In this document: positions 24,494-36,230 of the stretch, one piece after another
Layout: the number at the start of each line of letters is the position of its first letter
Position numbering within the stretch: the stretch's first letter is position 1
Assembly: GCA_028274465.1 (NCBI GenBank)
Contig: CM051456.1
Coordinates: 109,855,397 to 109,919,396, forward strand
Direction: 5' to 3'
Source of the DNA: Plantago ovata
Lineage: Eukaryota > Streptophyta > Magnoliopsida > Lamiales > Plantaginaceae
Length of the DNA stretch: 64,000 nt
Position numbers and translations under genes: made by a program
Notes under the pieces: model-generated
What the model saw: the letters and a program-made list of their open reading frames with translations, nothing else
Told to the model about the DNA's origin: nothing
Databases searched by the model: none

Positions 24494-24712
24494 GGGGGTC
24501 TCTTTTACAATGAAAGGAAGTGCTCTTCAAGCTAGAGGTCTTCTACAATTGAAAGGGAGTTCTTTAGAAGTTAAAGGTCTTCTACAATGAAAAGAAGTGC
24601 TCTACAAGCTAGAGGTTTTCTACAATGAAAGGGAGTTCTTAAGAAGTTAAAGGTCTTCGATCTACGATAAAAGGAAGTGCACTACAAGCAAGGGATCTCA
24701 CAAGAAAGTCCG
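24494..24712. repeat. 38-bp tandem repeat of two alternating forms
   Basis: Five to six units of about 38 bp. One form reads TCTTCTACAATGAAA(G)GAAG then TGCTCTACAAGCTAGAGG. The other reads TCTACAATTGAAAGGGAG then TTCTTTAGAAGTTAAAGG. They alternate, so the higher-order period is ~77 bp. Confidence 0.75.
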
Positions 24713-25940
24713 GAGGTCTCCACAACCTCACTAGTCCTCCCACCCGCTAGCTTAGGAAGAATTTGTTTGACAAATTGGTTAAGCGAAACGACAATGACTC
24801 CTCGAACATTATAAAACGTATAGCTACTCGGGTACTTTGCCAATGACCCGCAAATTTAGTAATGAGTCGGTAGTGGATTCGGGAAAAACTACTTTAAAAA
24901 GGAGTCTAGCGGAAGAGTAAAGGCAGCGAATCTTGACACATCAAACTAGTAAGACCTATGATGGGATGAATTTCCCAGATCTGAAGATGCGCCTTCTGAA
25001 GATGAACAAGAACTACTCTCCGAGACAAAGGGAACGCCATGTGTTTACTGTTTAGGTAATTGCAGATGATGCCATGGTATAGGATTCATAGTCTGAACCT
25101 GAAATTTACACTAAAGTAGAGGGGGAAGGGTTAGTGCAATATATTCGGTTTGTTGGGTGGTCAAACCGAGACTTAGAGAATTTACTCAAAGGAGCTTGTA
25201 GCATGCTTTGTAGCGATTGAAAGATCCGATTAAGTTTTTCTGGAGAATTTCTTATTACCTTTCTCCTTGGAATCTGAGCCTTTATATAGGCTCAGGCACT
25301 GTTCAATCATAGGTCTGTCGCGGTCCAGTCAAATGATGCCACGTGTTGATGTCAACTAGTGGTTGTTGGGCATGATGTTGACAGTAACAGGCTTGATTTA
25401 TATTCAGCTCAAAGTAGCTTTCTTTTTCTGTCTAGAATACACGTATACAATGTCATTGTCGGAGTGCTCATTTCTTGGTCCTTCATAGTACATTTCTTGG
25501 AGTATGATTCATCCCTGGCGAGATAAATTGAAGCGTGCTTATTCTTTATAACTTTCGGAGATGAATAATTCGCATGCACAACATTTCGTGATCTGTGGTG
25601 TGGAGATATGGAGTGGTGGGCATCATATGGACAAAGGTATGTAGCTTGTGACTGACAAAGCCTATGCCTTCTTAAGTTCTTGTAATCCGGAGATATAGCT
25701 AGTCCAAGGATGTACCCTGCCTGGAGGTGTATCTGATCCGGAAGTATGACCTTCTCGAATCTCTAGTGAACATGGACGAGAGTGTCATAGTTCAACCTTA
25801 GACGCAGTAGGATGGATTAGACATATTTTATTATCATCAACCTCATTAATCAAAGAGCTTAAATGAAACTACTGTACTCCAATCCTCTAACCATAACCAG
25901 CCGACCGGTGTCTTGCAATCAACCATTCAACCTTACTACC
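24713..25940. other. Unclassified, probable old retroelement debris
   Basis: No gene is visible. Around 25270-25290 the minus strand reads GAGCCTATATAAAGGCTC, a TATA-like box of the kind seen in LTRs, but I found no paired repeat and no protein-coding remnant. Family undecided. Confidence 0.3.
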
Positions 25941-26105
25941 GTCTACCGGAGCCCTAGAGTTTTAAGTCGTTCACCAGAACCTAGAGTTTTAAGCTGTTTA
26001 TCATAATTGTGAACTCTAACTCGGTCATCGAAACTCTAGAGTTCTAACCTACTCACCGGATCCTTAGAGTTTTGAATCACTCACCGAAACTCTAAATTCT
26101 AATTC
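25941..26105. repeat. 28-bp minisatellite, six units
   Basis: Six consecutive units of 27-28 bp built on the pattern (A/G)(C/T)TCACCGGA..CT, AGAGTTTTAA. The first two are most alike (ACCGGAGCCCTAGAGTTTTA and ACCAGAACCTAGAGTTTTAA), and later ones are more diverged. Confidence 0.75.
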
Positions 26106-27098
26106 ATTCTCTTCGAATATAGCTAAGTTCTTACATTTTTTTATTCGTGCACATTTACTATATTCTTTCATATCACGAGTTTGCTGACTTTAGCATTGGA
26201 GTCCATATGATTTAGCACCACACTGTGTTCCAATTGAAACCTTACACTTACCTTTTATTGGTCTTATATTATATTGTAGGTCGCTGGTGACCATGAGCTA
26301 TCAAATTCTAATTCTAATTGTAGGTTCCTAAACACCTACACCATGCTTTTCTAATCTTTCACTGTTTTTTACTGTGTTTGTTTCATATATTTACTAGGTT
26401 AAGGGGTTCAAATAATTCAAATCCGAATATTGGATGATCCGGATGCTATTACTTGAGCATATTTTGAATATATGAAACATTCATTCATAGCACAAAGTAA
26501 AGGAAAAATATTTGACTCTATATCATTGTTATTTCATGGAGTAGTTAAACAAATTCGATGCATATCATTGTTATTTCCCTTTACCTAAATGCTTTTATTC
26601 CACATAAAATATACTACTACTATTCAGGAATTTACACTAAGCATCAAACACGAATCAAAACTAAAGTAGCAAAGCACTTACTTTTTATAGGAGGAGCACA
26701 AACAGAAAGAAAAGAAAAAAGAACACTGTTCCAATCATTAAATCTCCGCATGAATCTCTGGACACAAGCATTTTCCTGAAAAGACTCTTAATCATTGAAA
26801 GTAACCAAAAAATTGCTACAGATCTCTTATCTCACAAAAATGTTGTCAAATGATCTTCTGCCTGTCTTTGTTCCACTCTCTCTCTCTCATAAAAACAGAC
26901 CAAAAATAAAAAACAAGAGAGAGAGAAAGAGGGAAAAGTACCATATCAAGAAACCATACATTGAATTCCCTCCTCCCTCCTATCCTACATTTCTCCTTAA
27001 CCTAAACTACCAATATCTAACATCAATACACATTTCTGCTGCACAGAGGAAAAAAGCACCAAAAACACATACAGGTTAATCCATCAGGATTAACAATA
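26106..27098 (+). other. Upstream region of the receptor-kinase gene
   Basis: No gene is recognised. A CT/GA-rich stretch at 26875-26935 (CTCTCTCTCT and GAGAGAGAAAGAG) and an AC-rich leader up to 27098 look like core promoter and 5' UTR. I see no clear TATA box at a reliable distance. Confidence 0.4.
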
Positions 27099-29592
27099 AT
27101 GCCGATGGGCGCGCACGCGGCAGCCCATTCTGTGCGCCCAAGCCGCCTCATAACAGTCCTCGCGTCGCTGCTGCTGCTTCTTTCGACCGCGTTCCCCGTC
27201 CTGGCACAACACCCTTATGTCGCGGCTCAAGCCCTGTTAAACTTCAAAAGCTCCTTGGCGAATGCGAACCCTGCTTTAGCCAACTGGAACGCTTCCGTCT
27301 CACCGTGTCCTGCTGGGAACAGCAGCCAGGGTAACTGGGCTGGTGTTCTGTGCTATAACGGCTTTGTATGGGGCCTACAGCTCGAGAACATCAACCTCCA
27401 GGGCCAGATTAATGTGGATGCCCTTGTCCCGCTACGTTATCTGAGAGCCCTTAGCTTCATGAACAACAACTTTGAGGGGCAAATGCCGGATTGGAGGAAA
27501 GTTGGAGCCTTGAAATCGTTGTATCTGTCAAACAACAAATTCTCAGGGACAATCCCTGCAGATGCGTTCAGGGGCATGACTTCTTTGAAGAAAGTTCACC
27601 TAGCAAACAACAGATTCAATGGGAACCTTCCTACATCCCTGGAGTCACCTAAGCTTATCGAACTGAGACTTGAGAACAATCAATTCACGGGAACTATACC
27701 ATCCATCAGCTCTGAATTCCTCAATCACCTAAACGTTTCCAACAATCAATTGGAAGGTCCTATTCCCAAGGAATTATCCAAATTGGATCCAAGCTCCTTC
27801 GCAGGTACATGAATTATGAGTTAACAAGATATTGATCATTTCAACAGTCCAGCTGAATGTCAGATTAGTTAAGATGCCTCATCATTTTGCAGGTAATAGA
27901 GGTTTATGTGGGCCGCCTTTAGCGGTAGCATGTAATCCAACTATCCCCCCACCTGATGCAGAACCAAATCTTCACCCTCCTGAAGGCCCAGCCACAGGTG
28001 GTGCAGATTCAAGCCAGGGCATGTCATCTAGTGTAACCGCCATAATCATTGTCTGTGCTCTGCTGTTCTTGCTCCTGCTGATATTAATCGTGTTCTTCAT
28101 CAGACGCAAAAATAATAGCTCAACACCCCAGCTAGGGAGAGCACTCGTGACACCATCTGATGACGAAGCAGGCATTGGAGTGGCAGCACCTGGCGTTGCT
28201 GCAGCTGCTGGGGCAGCAGCTGGAGCTTCCCCACCAAAGAAAGTCGAACACCAACAACAGCCTGGTAAACTGACTTTCGTGAGAGACGACAGGCAAAAGT
28301 TTGACTTGCAAGACCTGATGAGGGCTTCAGCAGAAGTGTTGGGAAGCGGGAACTTTGGAGCATCTTATAAGGCCGTGTTAGTGGATGGAGAGGCGCTAGT
28401 GGTGAAGAGGTTCAAGCTAATGAATAACATTGCCAAGGAAGATTTCCAAGAGCACATGAGGAGGATTGGAAGACTCAAACACGCAAATCTTTTGCCTCTA
28501 GTCGCCTATTTGTATCGTAAGGAAGAAAAGCTCTTGGTCTTTGAATTCGTGCACAATGGTAGCTTAGCCTCGAACCTTCACGGTCAGTATCTTTCTGTTT
28601 GGTATTATGTGCTTGTTTCCTTTCAACATTCCTTCAGTAAGGCAAGTGCACTAGTGCCTGTTTGCAAATGATTCAGATGATTAAAACTGCAAAAACTAAG
28701 TGATTAGTATAACCATGACTGGAGGAACTTCACTAACACAGCTTATTTCAGCGTTTTAGCTTTAATTTACATGGTTACAGCATAAACTGTATGTGCAAAC
28801 GCTTCTGCTTCTGAAACACTAGCCAGTATCGTGAATAATATGGAAACAGGCACTTAATCGAACTCTGTCTTTGATTAATGCATATGAGTTATAGTGTCAA
28901 TGTTAGTAGTAGGAAAACTGATACTCAAACCTGTGGCTATGATGCTTTATCAATATGCAGGAAAACACTCAGAGGAGAAACCTGGATTGAGCTGGGCAAC
29001 CAGATTAAGGATCATAAAAGGTGTCGCCAAGGGGCTGCTTTATCTCCAAACTGAGCTTCCAAGCCTTGTTGTTTCCCACGGTCACCTAAAATCATCAAAT
29101 GTGCTTCTGGACAGGGACTACAACCCTCTATTAATGGACTACACTCTTGTCCCAGTGGTGAACCCGAACCAAGTTCCACAAATCCTGGTAGCTTACAAAT
29201 CACCAGAATATGCCAGAGAAGGCCGTACAACAAAGAAAACAGACGTTTGGTGCTTGGGAGTCTTGATACTAGAAACAATGACTGGCCGGTACGTGGCCAA
29301 GCACCTTGACCAAGGGTCTGGACCATACGGGCCTGAGTTGGCAGGATGGATCAATGAAATAGTTCGGGATGCAAGTGCTAATAGCGCACAAGTATTTGAC
29401 AAAGAAATGAACGCGCCATCGACCTGCAGGCCAGAAATGGAGAAGCTGCTGCAGATCGCAATAGGTTGCTGCAAGGAGGACGCAGACGACAGGTTGGAGA
29501 TGGAAGAAGTGGTTCGCCAAATCGAACAAATCCAGGACTCGTCCACCCGCCAGGACTCATCCTCGCGATCATCTAATGACAACATGGGTTAA
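27099..29592 (+). CDS. Pollen-receptor-like (PRK-type) LRR receptor pseudokinase
   Basis: Three exons, 27099-27804, 27893-28582 and 28961-29592, in phase, giving 675 residues. Residues 1-36 are a signal peptide. An LRRNT region follows (ALLNFKSSL, NWN...GNWAGVLC), then about five to six LRRs (LYLSNNKFSGTIP, VHLANNRFNGNLP, LRLENNQFTGTIP). A Pro-rich linker leads to a transmembrane segment at ~285-305, an Ala-rich juxtamembrane stretch and a kinase fold. The P-loop GSGNFGASYK (386-395) and the ATP-site Lys (K407) are present. The catalytic loop reads SHGHLKSSN, so the HRD Asp is His (507), and DFG reads DYT (525-527). This combination is typical of the PRK family and implies a signalling pseudokinase at the plasma membrane. 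Pollen-tube roles are known for relatives. Expression here is unknown. Downstream, 29597-29635 is CAT/CAC repeats. Confidence 0.92.
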
Positions 29593-29596
29593 AATT

Positions 29597-29635
29597 CATC
29601 ATCATCATCACCAGCATCACCACCATCATCATCAA
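29597..29635. repeat. ATC/CAC trinucleotide repeat in the receptor-kinase 3' UTR
   Basis: An imperfect (ATC)n/(CAC)n tract starting ~5 bases after the stop codon. Confidence 0.85.
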
Positions 29636-31018
29636 TTCTCAGTGAAACTGAATAACAACACATGGATCAATCAAATATTGATGATCTAACTCCTAAACAA
29701 CTACTGATTTTGGCAATTATCTATTTCCTTCATGTACAAAATCATGTTCCATTACAATTTTACTTCCCTCTTCTTTTTTTTTTTTTTTTGGTTTGTGTCC
29801 CTGGTTAGATTAACTTTCTGCTTGCGTAAGTAATACTTTCTAAAGACTTGTCACATAGGGAAGAACTGTTAGATGTATGTTCGTGTCACACTTTTGCTTA
29901 CACAGGGACAACAAACGTAGTCTACTTGTTGTTTATGTTTATATTTTGGTTGTAGAATATGATTTTTATTTTTCTATTTTTAATTAGTAGTGTGGCAAGT
30001 TTAGAAGGTTTTCTTCTAATTCATCATGTGTCTTCTCTTCATCTTAATCCAACTAAACATCTTTTGATTCAGAACTATCATCATCATCAACCTAACTGGC
30101 CATGTGGATTTTCAGTGAATCTCAGTAATCTTTCGAAAACTAAAACCGGATTCCCTGCTCTACACGCGCGAACACTATCCTAAACTGGAGTTAAATGGGA
30201 ACTTGCATTGGCCAGCAACACAAGATCATTGACGGATTTCCATCTTTATGGTTCCTCAGATTCATCAGGACCCTTTTGTTCTCTAAGATAGACTTGTTAC
30301 TATCTTTACCTAAAAGTCTAAAACAGGTTACACCAGTTTGAAATGGTTGATGTTTGAAGCTTGTGCATTGTGCAGTCAGGCTCAAGCAACTGAGAAAACA
30401 GGCACTATCCTGTATCCTCAGATATTGTCAACCTGGCAACCTTGTTAAAAATTATGGGCATGAATACTGGTCATGAATCTTTCGAGGACTGTGCTCAATT
30501 GCATGCAAAGTAGTAGTAGTTGATTTGCAAGAATATTGTTCAAAACCCGGTAATAAGAATCACGATTAGAATTGAACTGTTTGGATCTCGAAGCGATAAT
30601 TTAAAGAGGGAGTTGGGAGGTAAATAGTAACTAAATTCAGAGGGAAGATGTGCATAATTTACGCGGTAACCGACAGGTCTAAATGAACTCCAGTCTTTTA
30701 TTTAGAGACAAAAAGGACATGTAACTAATTGAGAATCAAAGAAGTTTTAATAATGACATTTTTTGTGATATCGTGGTACCAAAGGTGGGATCAGGAGGAG
30801 ACACGTGGCATTCGTTGCCACTTCAGATGATACGTGTCTCTCATCCTTTACTGCTAGAAGACTAGCAGAAGTTACCACTCTAGCTAGCACAAAACATACT
30901 CCATCTCTGTTCTCTCTACTCAGAAAGGAAAAAAGGGTAAAATCTCTTTCACATTTGACTAGAAGAGAAGAGGAGATTGTAGTCTGTAGAAAGAAAGACA
31001 CAGATATTGCTCCAAGAA
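29636..31018. other. Intergenic: 3' UTR of receptor kinase and promoter of the next gene
   Basis: No gene is supported. A poly-T tract lies at ~29776. A short inverted pair GTGGCATTCGTTGCCAC lies at 30802-30818. ACACGTGGC (30799-30807) and ATACGTGTC (30830-30838), which resemble ACGT-core bZIP elements, sit ~200 bp upstream of the next start codon. Confidence 0.4.
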
Positions 31019-32120
31019 ATGGGACAAGGAGAAGAAACCAAGACCAGACCTGAGCCCAGTGTGGAAATTCAGGTACCAGATTTAATCACTTTTAGCATCT
31101 TAATCTAATAATATGCGTGTGTTGACTGTTGATTATTGCCATGTACTGTAAACGATCCATATGACTATCTTGTTGCCTTGTTGGGTGCAGGAAAGGGGAG
31201 AAATCTTCTTTTTCTACAGGCCCAAAGTTGAGAAAGACGAGGTGCACGGAGAAGCAGATGTTCAGCGCTTGTACCTCGTGTTACGACCCGAATCCGGCGA
31301 GAGGTCTGTCGAGGAGAAGCAGGATTCGCATTCGGGTAAAGAAGGCGCCAACAAGGAGGATGTTGAGGAGAACCAGGACTCTGATTCTAGTAAAGATGGC
31401 GGCAAAACTGGCGGACAAGGTAGTGAGAAAGTGAACATTGAGAAACAGCCGCTGCTTCGACTGATCCTCATGGGTCGGAAAAGTTTGCCTGATCCTACCA
31501 AGAAAAGCAGGGGCCGACCCTATTGGGGATTCGTCCAGATGGTAACCACGAAAACTGAGGATATTAAGAACGCCCTCAAGGACCAAGAGTATGATACTGC
31601 AACACGGGGTCACCGCCACCAACCAGGTAGCAGGGCAGCAGGTGAAGGAGTGTACAGGATCCTCCGGCATAACCCGGAGAAAAGGATGCACACACATCTG
31701 GTCTACAAGCTCGAATATCCGCCAGCAGGCGAAGAGGACGAGCCTCAAGATGCATTGAACATAGCTCGGGAAGCATCATTCCTGATCCAGATAAAGAATC
31801 CGGATCAGCACGGAGGGTCGTCTTCTTCTGGTTCGGGTTTTGGCGGGTTGCAGAACAAGAGGAAGGCCTCATTCCCGGCTCACATACAGGGGCAGTTTGG
31901 GAAGTTGAGGTATCATCCGGCTGATCCGCCGGATTTTTTAAACTACGAGGGGTGTGAGTTTCTGTTGATATCGGCTTCTGATGACGTGGAGGAGGAGCTT
32001 GGGCTAGAGCTAAAGGCGGAGCAGGAGGAAGAGGATGCGACTAAGGAGTGTTCGGATTTGATCAAGATGTTCGGAGAGAGTGTTCCTGTCAAGCCTTTGC
32101 TTGAAGGCACATGGGCCTGA
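31019..32120 (+). CDS. Conserved plant protein of unknown function (327 aa)
   Basis: Two exons: 31019-31072 (MGQGEETKTRPEPSVEIQ) and 31191-32120, with a clean CAG/GTACCAG donor and TTGGGTGCAG acceptor. Sequence features: GEIFFFYRPKVEKDE and VQRLYLVLRPESGE near the N-terminus, an acidic low-complexity stretch with two similar units (KEGANKEDVEENQDSDSSKD), a conserved core (QPLLRLILMGRKSLPDP, GRPYWGFVQMVTT, ATRGHRHQPGSRAAGEGVYR, HTHLVYKLEYP), and a C-terminal region with FPAHIQGQFG, ADPPDFLNYEGCEFLLISAS and LLEGTWA. No signal peptide or membrane segment is visible. I recognise it as a single-copy type of protein conserved across land plants, but I know no assigned function. Confidence 0.85.
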
Positions 32121-32732
32121 AAACTTGATACGTCTAAAGTAGGTGGAAATGTAGTAGGGTACTCTAATGTTAAATATGCAGTCAGCTACGTCTTTTGCTT
32201 GCCAGTGTTTTGTGTATAGTAGTAGTATATCCTATGGTATGGAAGCATTTTGATTTCGGCCTAATATATGAAAAGAACACATTTTGTCTAAACAAGAAAA
32301 TGTAGATGCAGAGTCACAAGGTAATACTCTTGTCATGGCATCAATCCTAACTAGGGAAAGACATTGAAGACCAACGCTAGTTATCCAGTTATATTCGCTA
32401 TTGATTTGATTACATTGAACCTCGATCTAGAGAGATGAACTAACCTCAGAACGGTTTCAAAACAGCTAGTAAGAAATTTGTTAGAAACCGTTAATGAAAA
32501 AAATGAAGTCTCAACAGAAACTGAACAAATTGAACTTGGAACTGAACAGAAAATAATAATAATAATGAGTTTTAAAATGTTAAGGTTGAGGCTGCAAATG
32601 ATGAAGAAATATAAGACTAACAGAAAAGCCGAATTCTTTATAATTTCTCAATTGCAGAATGGCAAAAAGTAATACAGAGACTAGAAGAACCAATTCGGAA
32701 CAACAAAAAGTGCAATTACAGAATTACTACAA
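32121..32732. other. Convergent intergenic region
   Basis: 3' ends of the plus-strand gene before it and the minus-strand gene after it face each other here. No gene is seen. Confidence 0.5.
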
Positions 32733-33137
32733 CTAAGAATGAGGTGAAGAAGAATTGAACCGTTTAACAGCACTCCAAATCTGGCAAACACCACTCCACA
32801 CTCCCACAGAAGCCACACCAATACCCAGTGCCTGGGGGTAACTAGGCTTCGTATCGACCTTCATTTCTACCTGCACCAACCGTGCGTGAATGGCGTCCAG
32901 CTTAGCTGCGGTGACCTCCGGCGAGTCGCCTTTACTGCTGCGGCCGCGTTTGCCGGAGATTACTCGGAAGAGAGCGCTCTGCAAGTCCTCGATGACCTTG
33001 TGGGAGGCCTCCTGAGTTTCCATCCCTTGCTTCTCGTAGTGGGTTACGAGCTCCTGAGGGCTCGGCATCTTTTTGGTCTTGGGTTTCTTTGGTTTCTCGG
33101 TGGTGGTTTGATCTTGTGGCAATGAGGGTTTCTCCAT
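32733..33137 (-). CDS. Small conserved plant protein with C-terminal membrane segment (134 aa)
   Basis: One uninterrupted exon. The N-terminal third is Lys/Pro-rich (KPKKPKTKK). The middle reads SPQELVTHYEKQGMETQEAS and VIEDLQSALFRVI, predicted helical. This is followed by a basic GKRGRSSKG stretch, then DAIHARLVQVEMKVD. Near the C-terminus SYPQALGIGVASVGVWSGVC is hydrophobic and could be a tail-type membrane anchor, ending KRFNSSSPHS. The length, clean frame and low-complexity N-terminus with a conserved core argue for a real gene. I cannot name a function. Confidence 0.75.
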   Translation of the reverse strand: MEKPSLPQDQTTTEKPKKPKTKKMPSPQELVTHYEKQGMETQEASHKVIEDLQSALFRVISGKRGRSSKGDSPEVTAAKLDAIHARLVQVEMKVDTKPSYPQALGIGVASVGVWSGVCQIWSAVKRFNSSSPHS

Positions 33138-33854
33138 TGTTGTTGGATTATTTTCCGGTGGAAAAATTGGGAATTTGGATTTGGGGAAGATGAAATGAAT
33201 AAAACCCTACTCTGGGTTTTAGGACTGGATAAGGCGGGTGGCTCTATATTTTGTCAATTAACCCCTCTGTATTTTTCATGAAATGCAGATTAATCCCATT
33301 TATTTTTAACCCCTCTTAAGAAACTTTTTTATATCTTGCATTTGCATTAGTTGCATCAAAATTTAATGGCATGATTAATACAAGAAAAGTAAATTTAGAC
33401 GTTCATGGTCGCATAGTTACTTGCTCAGGCCAGTGAAATTTTTTTTATACTACACCCCCAGCTCTTAGGTTTAAACTCGGAGTTGGAGATGAGCGCTCAA
33501 GGGTGATTCAGGCAATTCAAGCAAGAGATTCTTTAAAAACAGTTGTACTGTTCACGTTTTATATTCTAGTGAATTTGTATGTTTTGCGAACTAAGCTTAT
33601 CTAAGCGAGCCAAGTACTCTTTTAGATAAGTAGCGCCCTATAACGCTTTATTACATTTTATATTTTCTTTTAATTTTTAGAGCGTTACACTTGATTTATT
33701 CCGTTTTAGAGCATAATTTTATTTTTCATATAAGAAGTACAAATGTAATACAACTATACAAGTAGCATATGCATATATGAAGTTCTGAACCATTATATGT
33801 ACATGACAACAAACGTGCATATATGCTAGCTAGCTTCTATATAAGTTATAACTT

Positions 33855-34325
33855 CTAACCATGACATTGTTCGGTCCGCAACATCATGTTCTTGAACTCG
33901 TCGAAATCCAGTAATCCATCCGAATTAGTGTCATACACACTGATCATGTTCTTGCAATCTTGCCCACCGTACAACCCTAATCTTGACAGCGCGATTTTAA
34001 GCTCATCGCACGAAATGAATCCATCACCATTCATGTCGAAAATCCTAAACGACTCCAGTAGGTCTCTCTCCAGCGTTTCAATATCGACAATTTCTTGTTC
34101 TCTGACAAAATTGCCCTTGAGCAACAATTCCTCGTAAAAGATCAAAAAGTCAAGATAGTCTAGTGTATCTTTTCCTGCCAATAGTTCAATGAGTTCGTCG
34201 CGCTTGACGTTGAATCCAATCCTTCCAAGGAGCCACATGAGCTCTTCTACGGTAACGAAGCCATCGTTGTTTTTATCGAGCTTGTTGAAGATTGTTTGCA
34301 AGTTGATTTTGTTTGGAGGAAGCAT
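33855..34325 (-). CDS. Calmodulin-like protein (CML43/44-like), copy A
   Basis: A single-exon calcium sensor of 156 residues. EF-hand loops: EF1 DKNNDGFVTVEE (17-28), EF3 DMNGDGFISCDE (97-108) and EF4 DTNSDGLLDFDE (132-143) are canonical. The second hand has lost its loop (DTLDYLDFLIFYEE), as in the CML43/44 group. I chose the ATG at 34325 and not the one at 34586 because a TATA box (plus 34432-34443, minus-strand CCTATATATATA) lies between them, and the family begins here (MLPPNKINLQTIF). The protein is presumably cytosolic or nuclear and acts by calcium-dependent partner binding. A paralog lies at 41704-42150 in the same orientation. Confidence 0.88.
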   Translation of the reverse strand: MLPPNKINLQTIFNKLDKNNDGFVTVEELMWLLGRIGFNVKRDELIELLAGKDTLDYLDFLIFYEELLLKGNFVREQEIVDIETLERDLLESFRIFDMNGDGFISCDELKIALSRLGLYGGQDCKNMISVYDTNSDGLLDFDEFKNMMLRTEQCHG

Positions 34326-34431
34326 TTTGATGGGTGTGTAAAATGGATATACGAAGTATTGTTGGGAAGTTATTACAATTTTCAAGACTTGTGTATGTTG
34401 TTGTTGTTTTAGGAACTTACAAGTAGGAGAT

Positions 34432-34443
34432 GTATATATATAG
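34432..34443 (-). promoter_or_regulatory. TATA box of CML copy A
   Basis: TATATATATA on the minus strand, ~107 bp upstream of the start codon. It fixes the start downstream of the more distal in-frame ATG. Confidence 0.65.
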
Positions 34444-35798
34444 GAGAAGATAAAGTTTGTGTTAGGTTTGATATTTTCTAAGTTGTACGATGCCGTACGG
34501 ATTTTCTTTAAAGATGAATGAGACGGGTGTGGTTGTGATTTACAGGAGAAGGTTGCAAGAAGGTTCATGGAAGAAGACATGAACATGGATGAAAATGAAG
34601 AGAGAAGAGTTTTCTGGACTTTGTGAAATTATACAAGTAATCGAAGGGTCGGTTTGTATTTATTGGTATTAACGGAACATTTGTATTATTTGCATCCATC
34701 TTTATTTCTCGTCTCTATAGATTGTTGTCTATCAACTTAGAAAATTGAAATTCAGCTACTATAAAATAAAAATTGAACGAAACTTTTAGTTACGGAATCT
34801 CAACTTACCAACAATGTTATGCACTTTTACAAATTCGGTTTCTCGTCATGCTCATTGTTAAGCTCTCTGGTTGATTTTGATTATTGTATATAATGTTCAA
34901 CCATAATAAGTTATTAATTTATCAGTAGATTTTCAATAACGTTTGTCAAATTTTACCTTTTTCGATAGAGAATAGGACTTAAATGCAAGTAATTTCAGTT
35001 TGGTAGTAGTAGTTTTAATTTGTTGGATGGCTGGAGGGCTTCTAAGCAATATATGTAGCTCACAAGTTAAGAGTTCTGTGGGTCAACTGTATATATATTA
35101 CTCTAACCAATTTGCATACCCATCACATGTAAGTACACCACAATTTCATTTTCTCAATAATGGTGCGCAATAACAGTCATTAGTTAATTAAACACACCAT
35201 CAGTGCTTCCAACGACTTTTAACTGTAATATTAGTCAACCTGACAATTAAGGGTGGAAATTACATGGTCGATTCTCTAAAGAAACTTCATTCCCAATAAT
35301 TATCAGACTCAATCATTTACTTAAAGTGTTTTCTAAAAATATGTGTTTACACCTAACAAAAAATACAAAAAAATACAAGTGGTTTTGTTTGGATCACATA
35401 ATTAACGGCTGAAATGACAAAAATTATACTATTTTTTAGAGCTTCTCCCGCAAAGCTTCAAAGGGCCTTTGAGACCCATAAGTCTCTGTTGAAGAGCCTC
35501 GTGAGCAGCACCTCAAATTTTTAAGGTGAGCAGCAAACTTCAAGAGCTCATTTTTTTTTCTATCCTTTTTGTTTTTTAATTTCTTTCTTTTTATTTTCCA
35601 CTTCTTTTTTCTTCTTTGCTTGGGCTCTTGATCTTTTTATTTCTTTTTCATTTCTTTCTTTTTATTTTCTTTTCCACTTCTTTTCTTGTAAACTTTCATT
35701 TATTCAATAATATTTGCAAAAAATAAAATACATTCATTCAATAAATCATTTAATAATTCATACAACTTAAAATAATACACTTCAAAATTACAAATCTT
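34444..35798. other. Intergenic, no gene seen
   Basis: Upstream region of CML copy A. At 35459-35530 GAGCAGC and TTCAAGAGCTC words and at 35560-35695 a T/C-rich stretch with a partial duplication (TTTCTTTCTTTTTATTTTC occurring twice) probably belong to the Harbinger-like remnant that follows. Confidence 0.4.
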
Positions 35799-36230
35799 AT
35801 GATAATTCACACAACTAATAAACCGGTTTGGAGGTACGATAATTGCTATGAGATTTTGATCCATCAACCCAAATTTCAAATGTACGCTGAAATCAACACA
35901 ACATTGGCTACAAAACGTACACGTTTAAATGAGTTTGGCGACTACACAATCTCTTCCGAGGATGCAAAGGAAAGTGCAAAACAAAATACAACCGATTCAA
36001 CATTTGAGCGCCCCATGGGATGAAATAAGGCCAGAACGAAGAGCCCAGCGGAAACAACAGAGAAGAGTTCTAGTGTACAAGCAATGGAAGATCTCAACAA
36101 GTCCATCAAAGAGGCTACTCGGGCAAGCCATGTGAAAATTTTCTTGAAGTTGTCCCACAAGTTGGATAAGTGGCAAAACAAGACGGAACTAGCATTCTAC
36201 ATCGACTTGACGGAGAAATTGAAAAACTAG
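35799..36230 (+). mobile_element. PIF/Harbinger ORF1-like (Myb/NAM-associated) fragment
   Basis: Plus-strand frames read RYDNCYEILIHQPKFQMYAE, ISSEDAKESAKQ, FERPMG and, in the next frame, MEDLNKSIKEATRASHVKIF and LDKWQNKTELAFYIDLTEKL. This is the C-terminal arrangement (RPMG/RPxG, then a basic stretch, then a helical tail) seen in plant proteins related to the Myb-like ORF1 of PIF/Pong transposons (often annotated as glutathione S-transferase T3-like). It is split by a one-base frame change at ~36021 and lacks the N-terminal Myb-like domain, so it is a truncated relic. Confidence 0.55.

Noticed and set aside
29012-29585. Open frames of 86-130 codons on the minus strand under the receptor-kinase exon 3
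   Set aside because: They overlap a clear kinase-domain exon and show no recognisable motif.
31262-31872. Long open frames on the minus strand opposite the 327-aa gene
   Set aside because: They are mirror frames of the GC-richer coding exon on the plus strand, which has conserved protein-like sequence and splice signals.
34326-34586. N-terminal extension of CML copy A (possible 243-aa protein)
   Set aside because: A TATA box lies within it, and the family begins at MLPPNK; the extension is promoter and 5' UTR.
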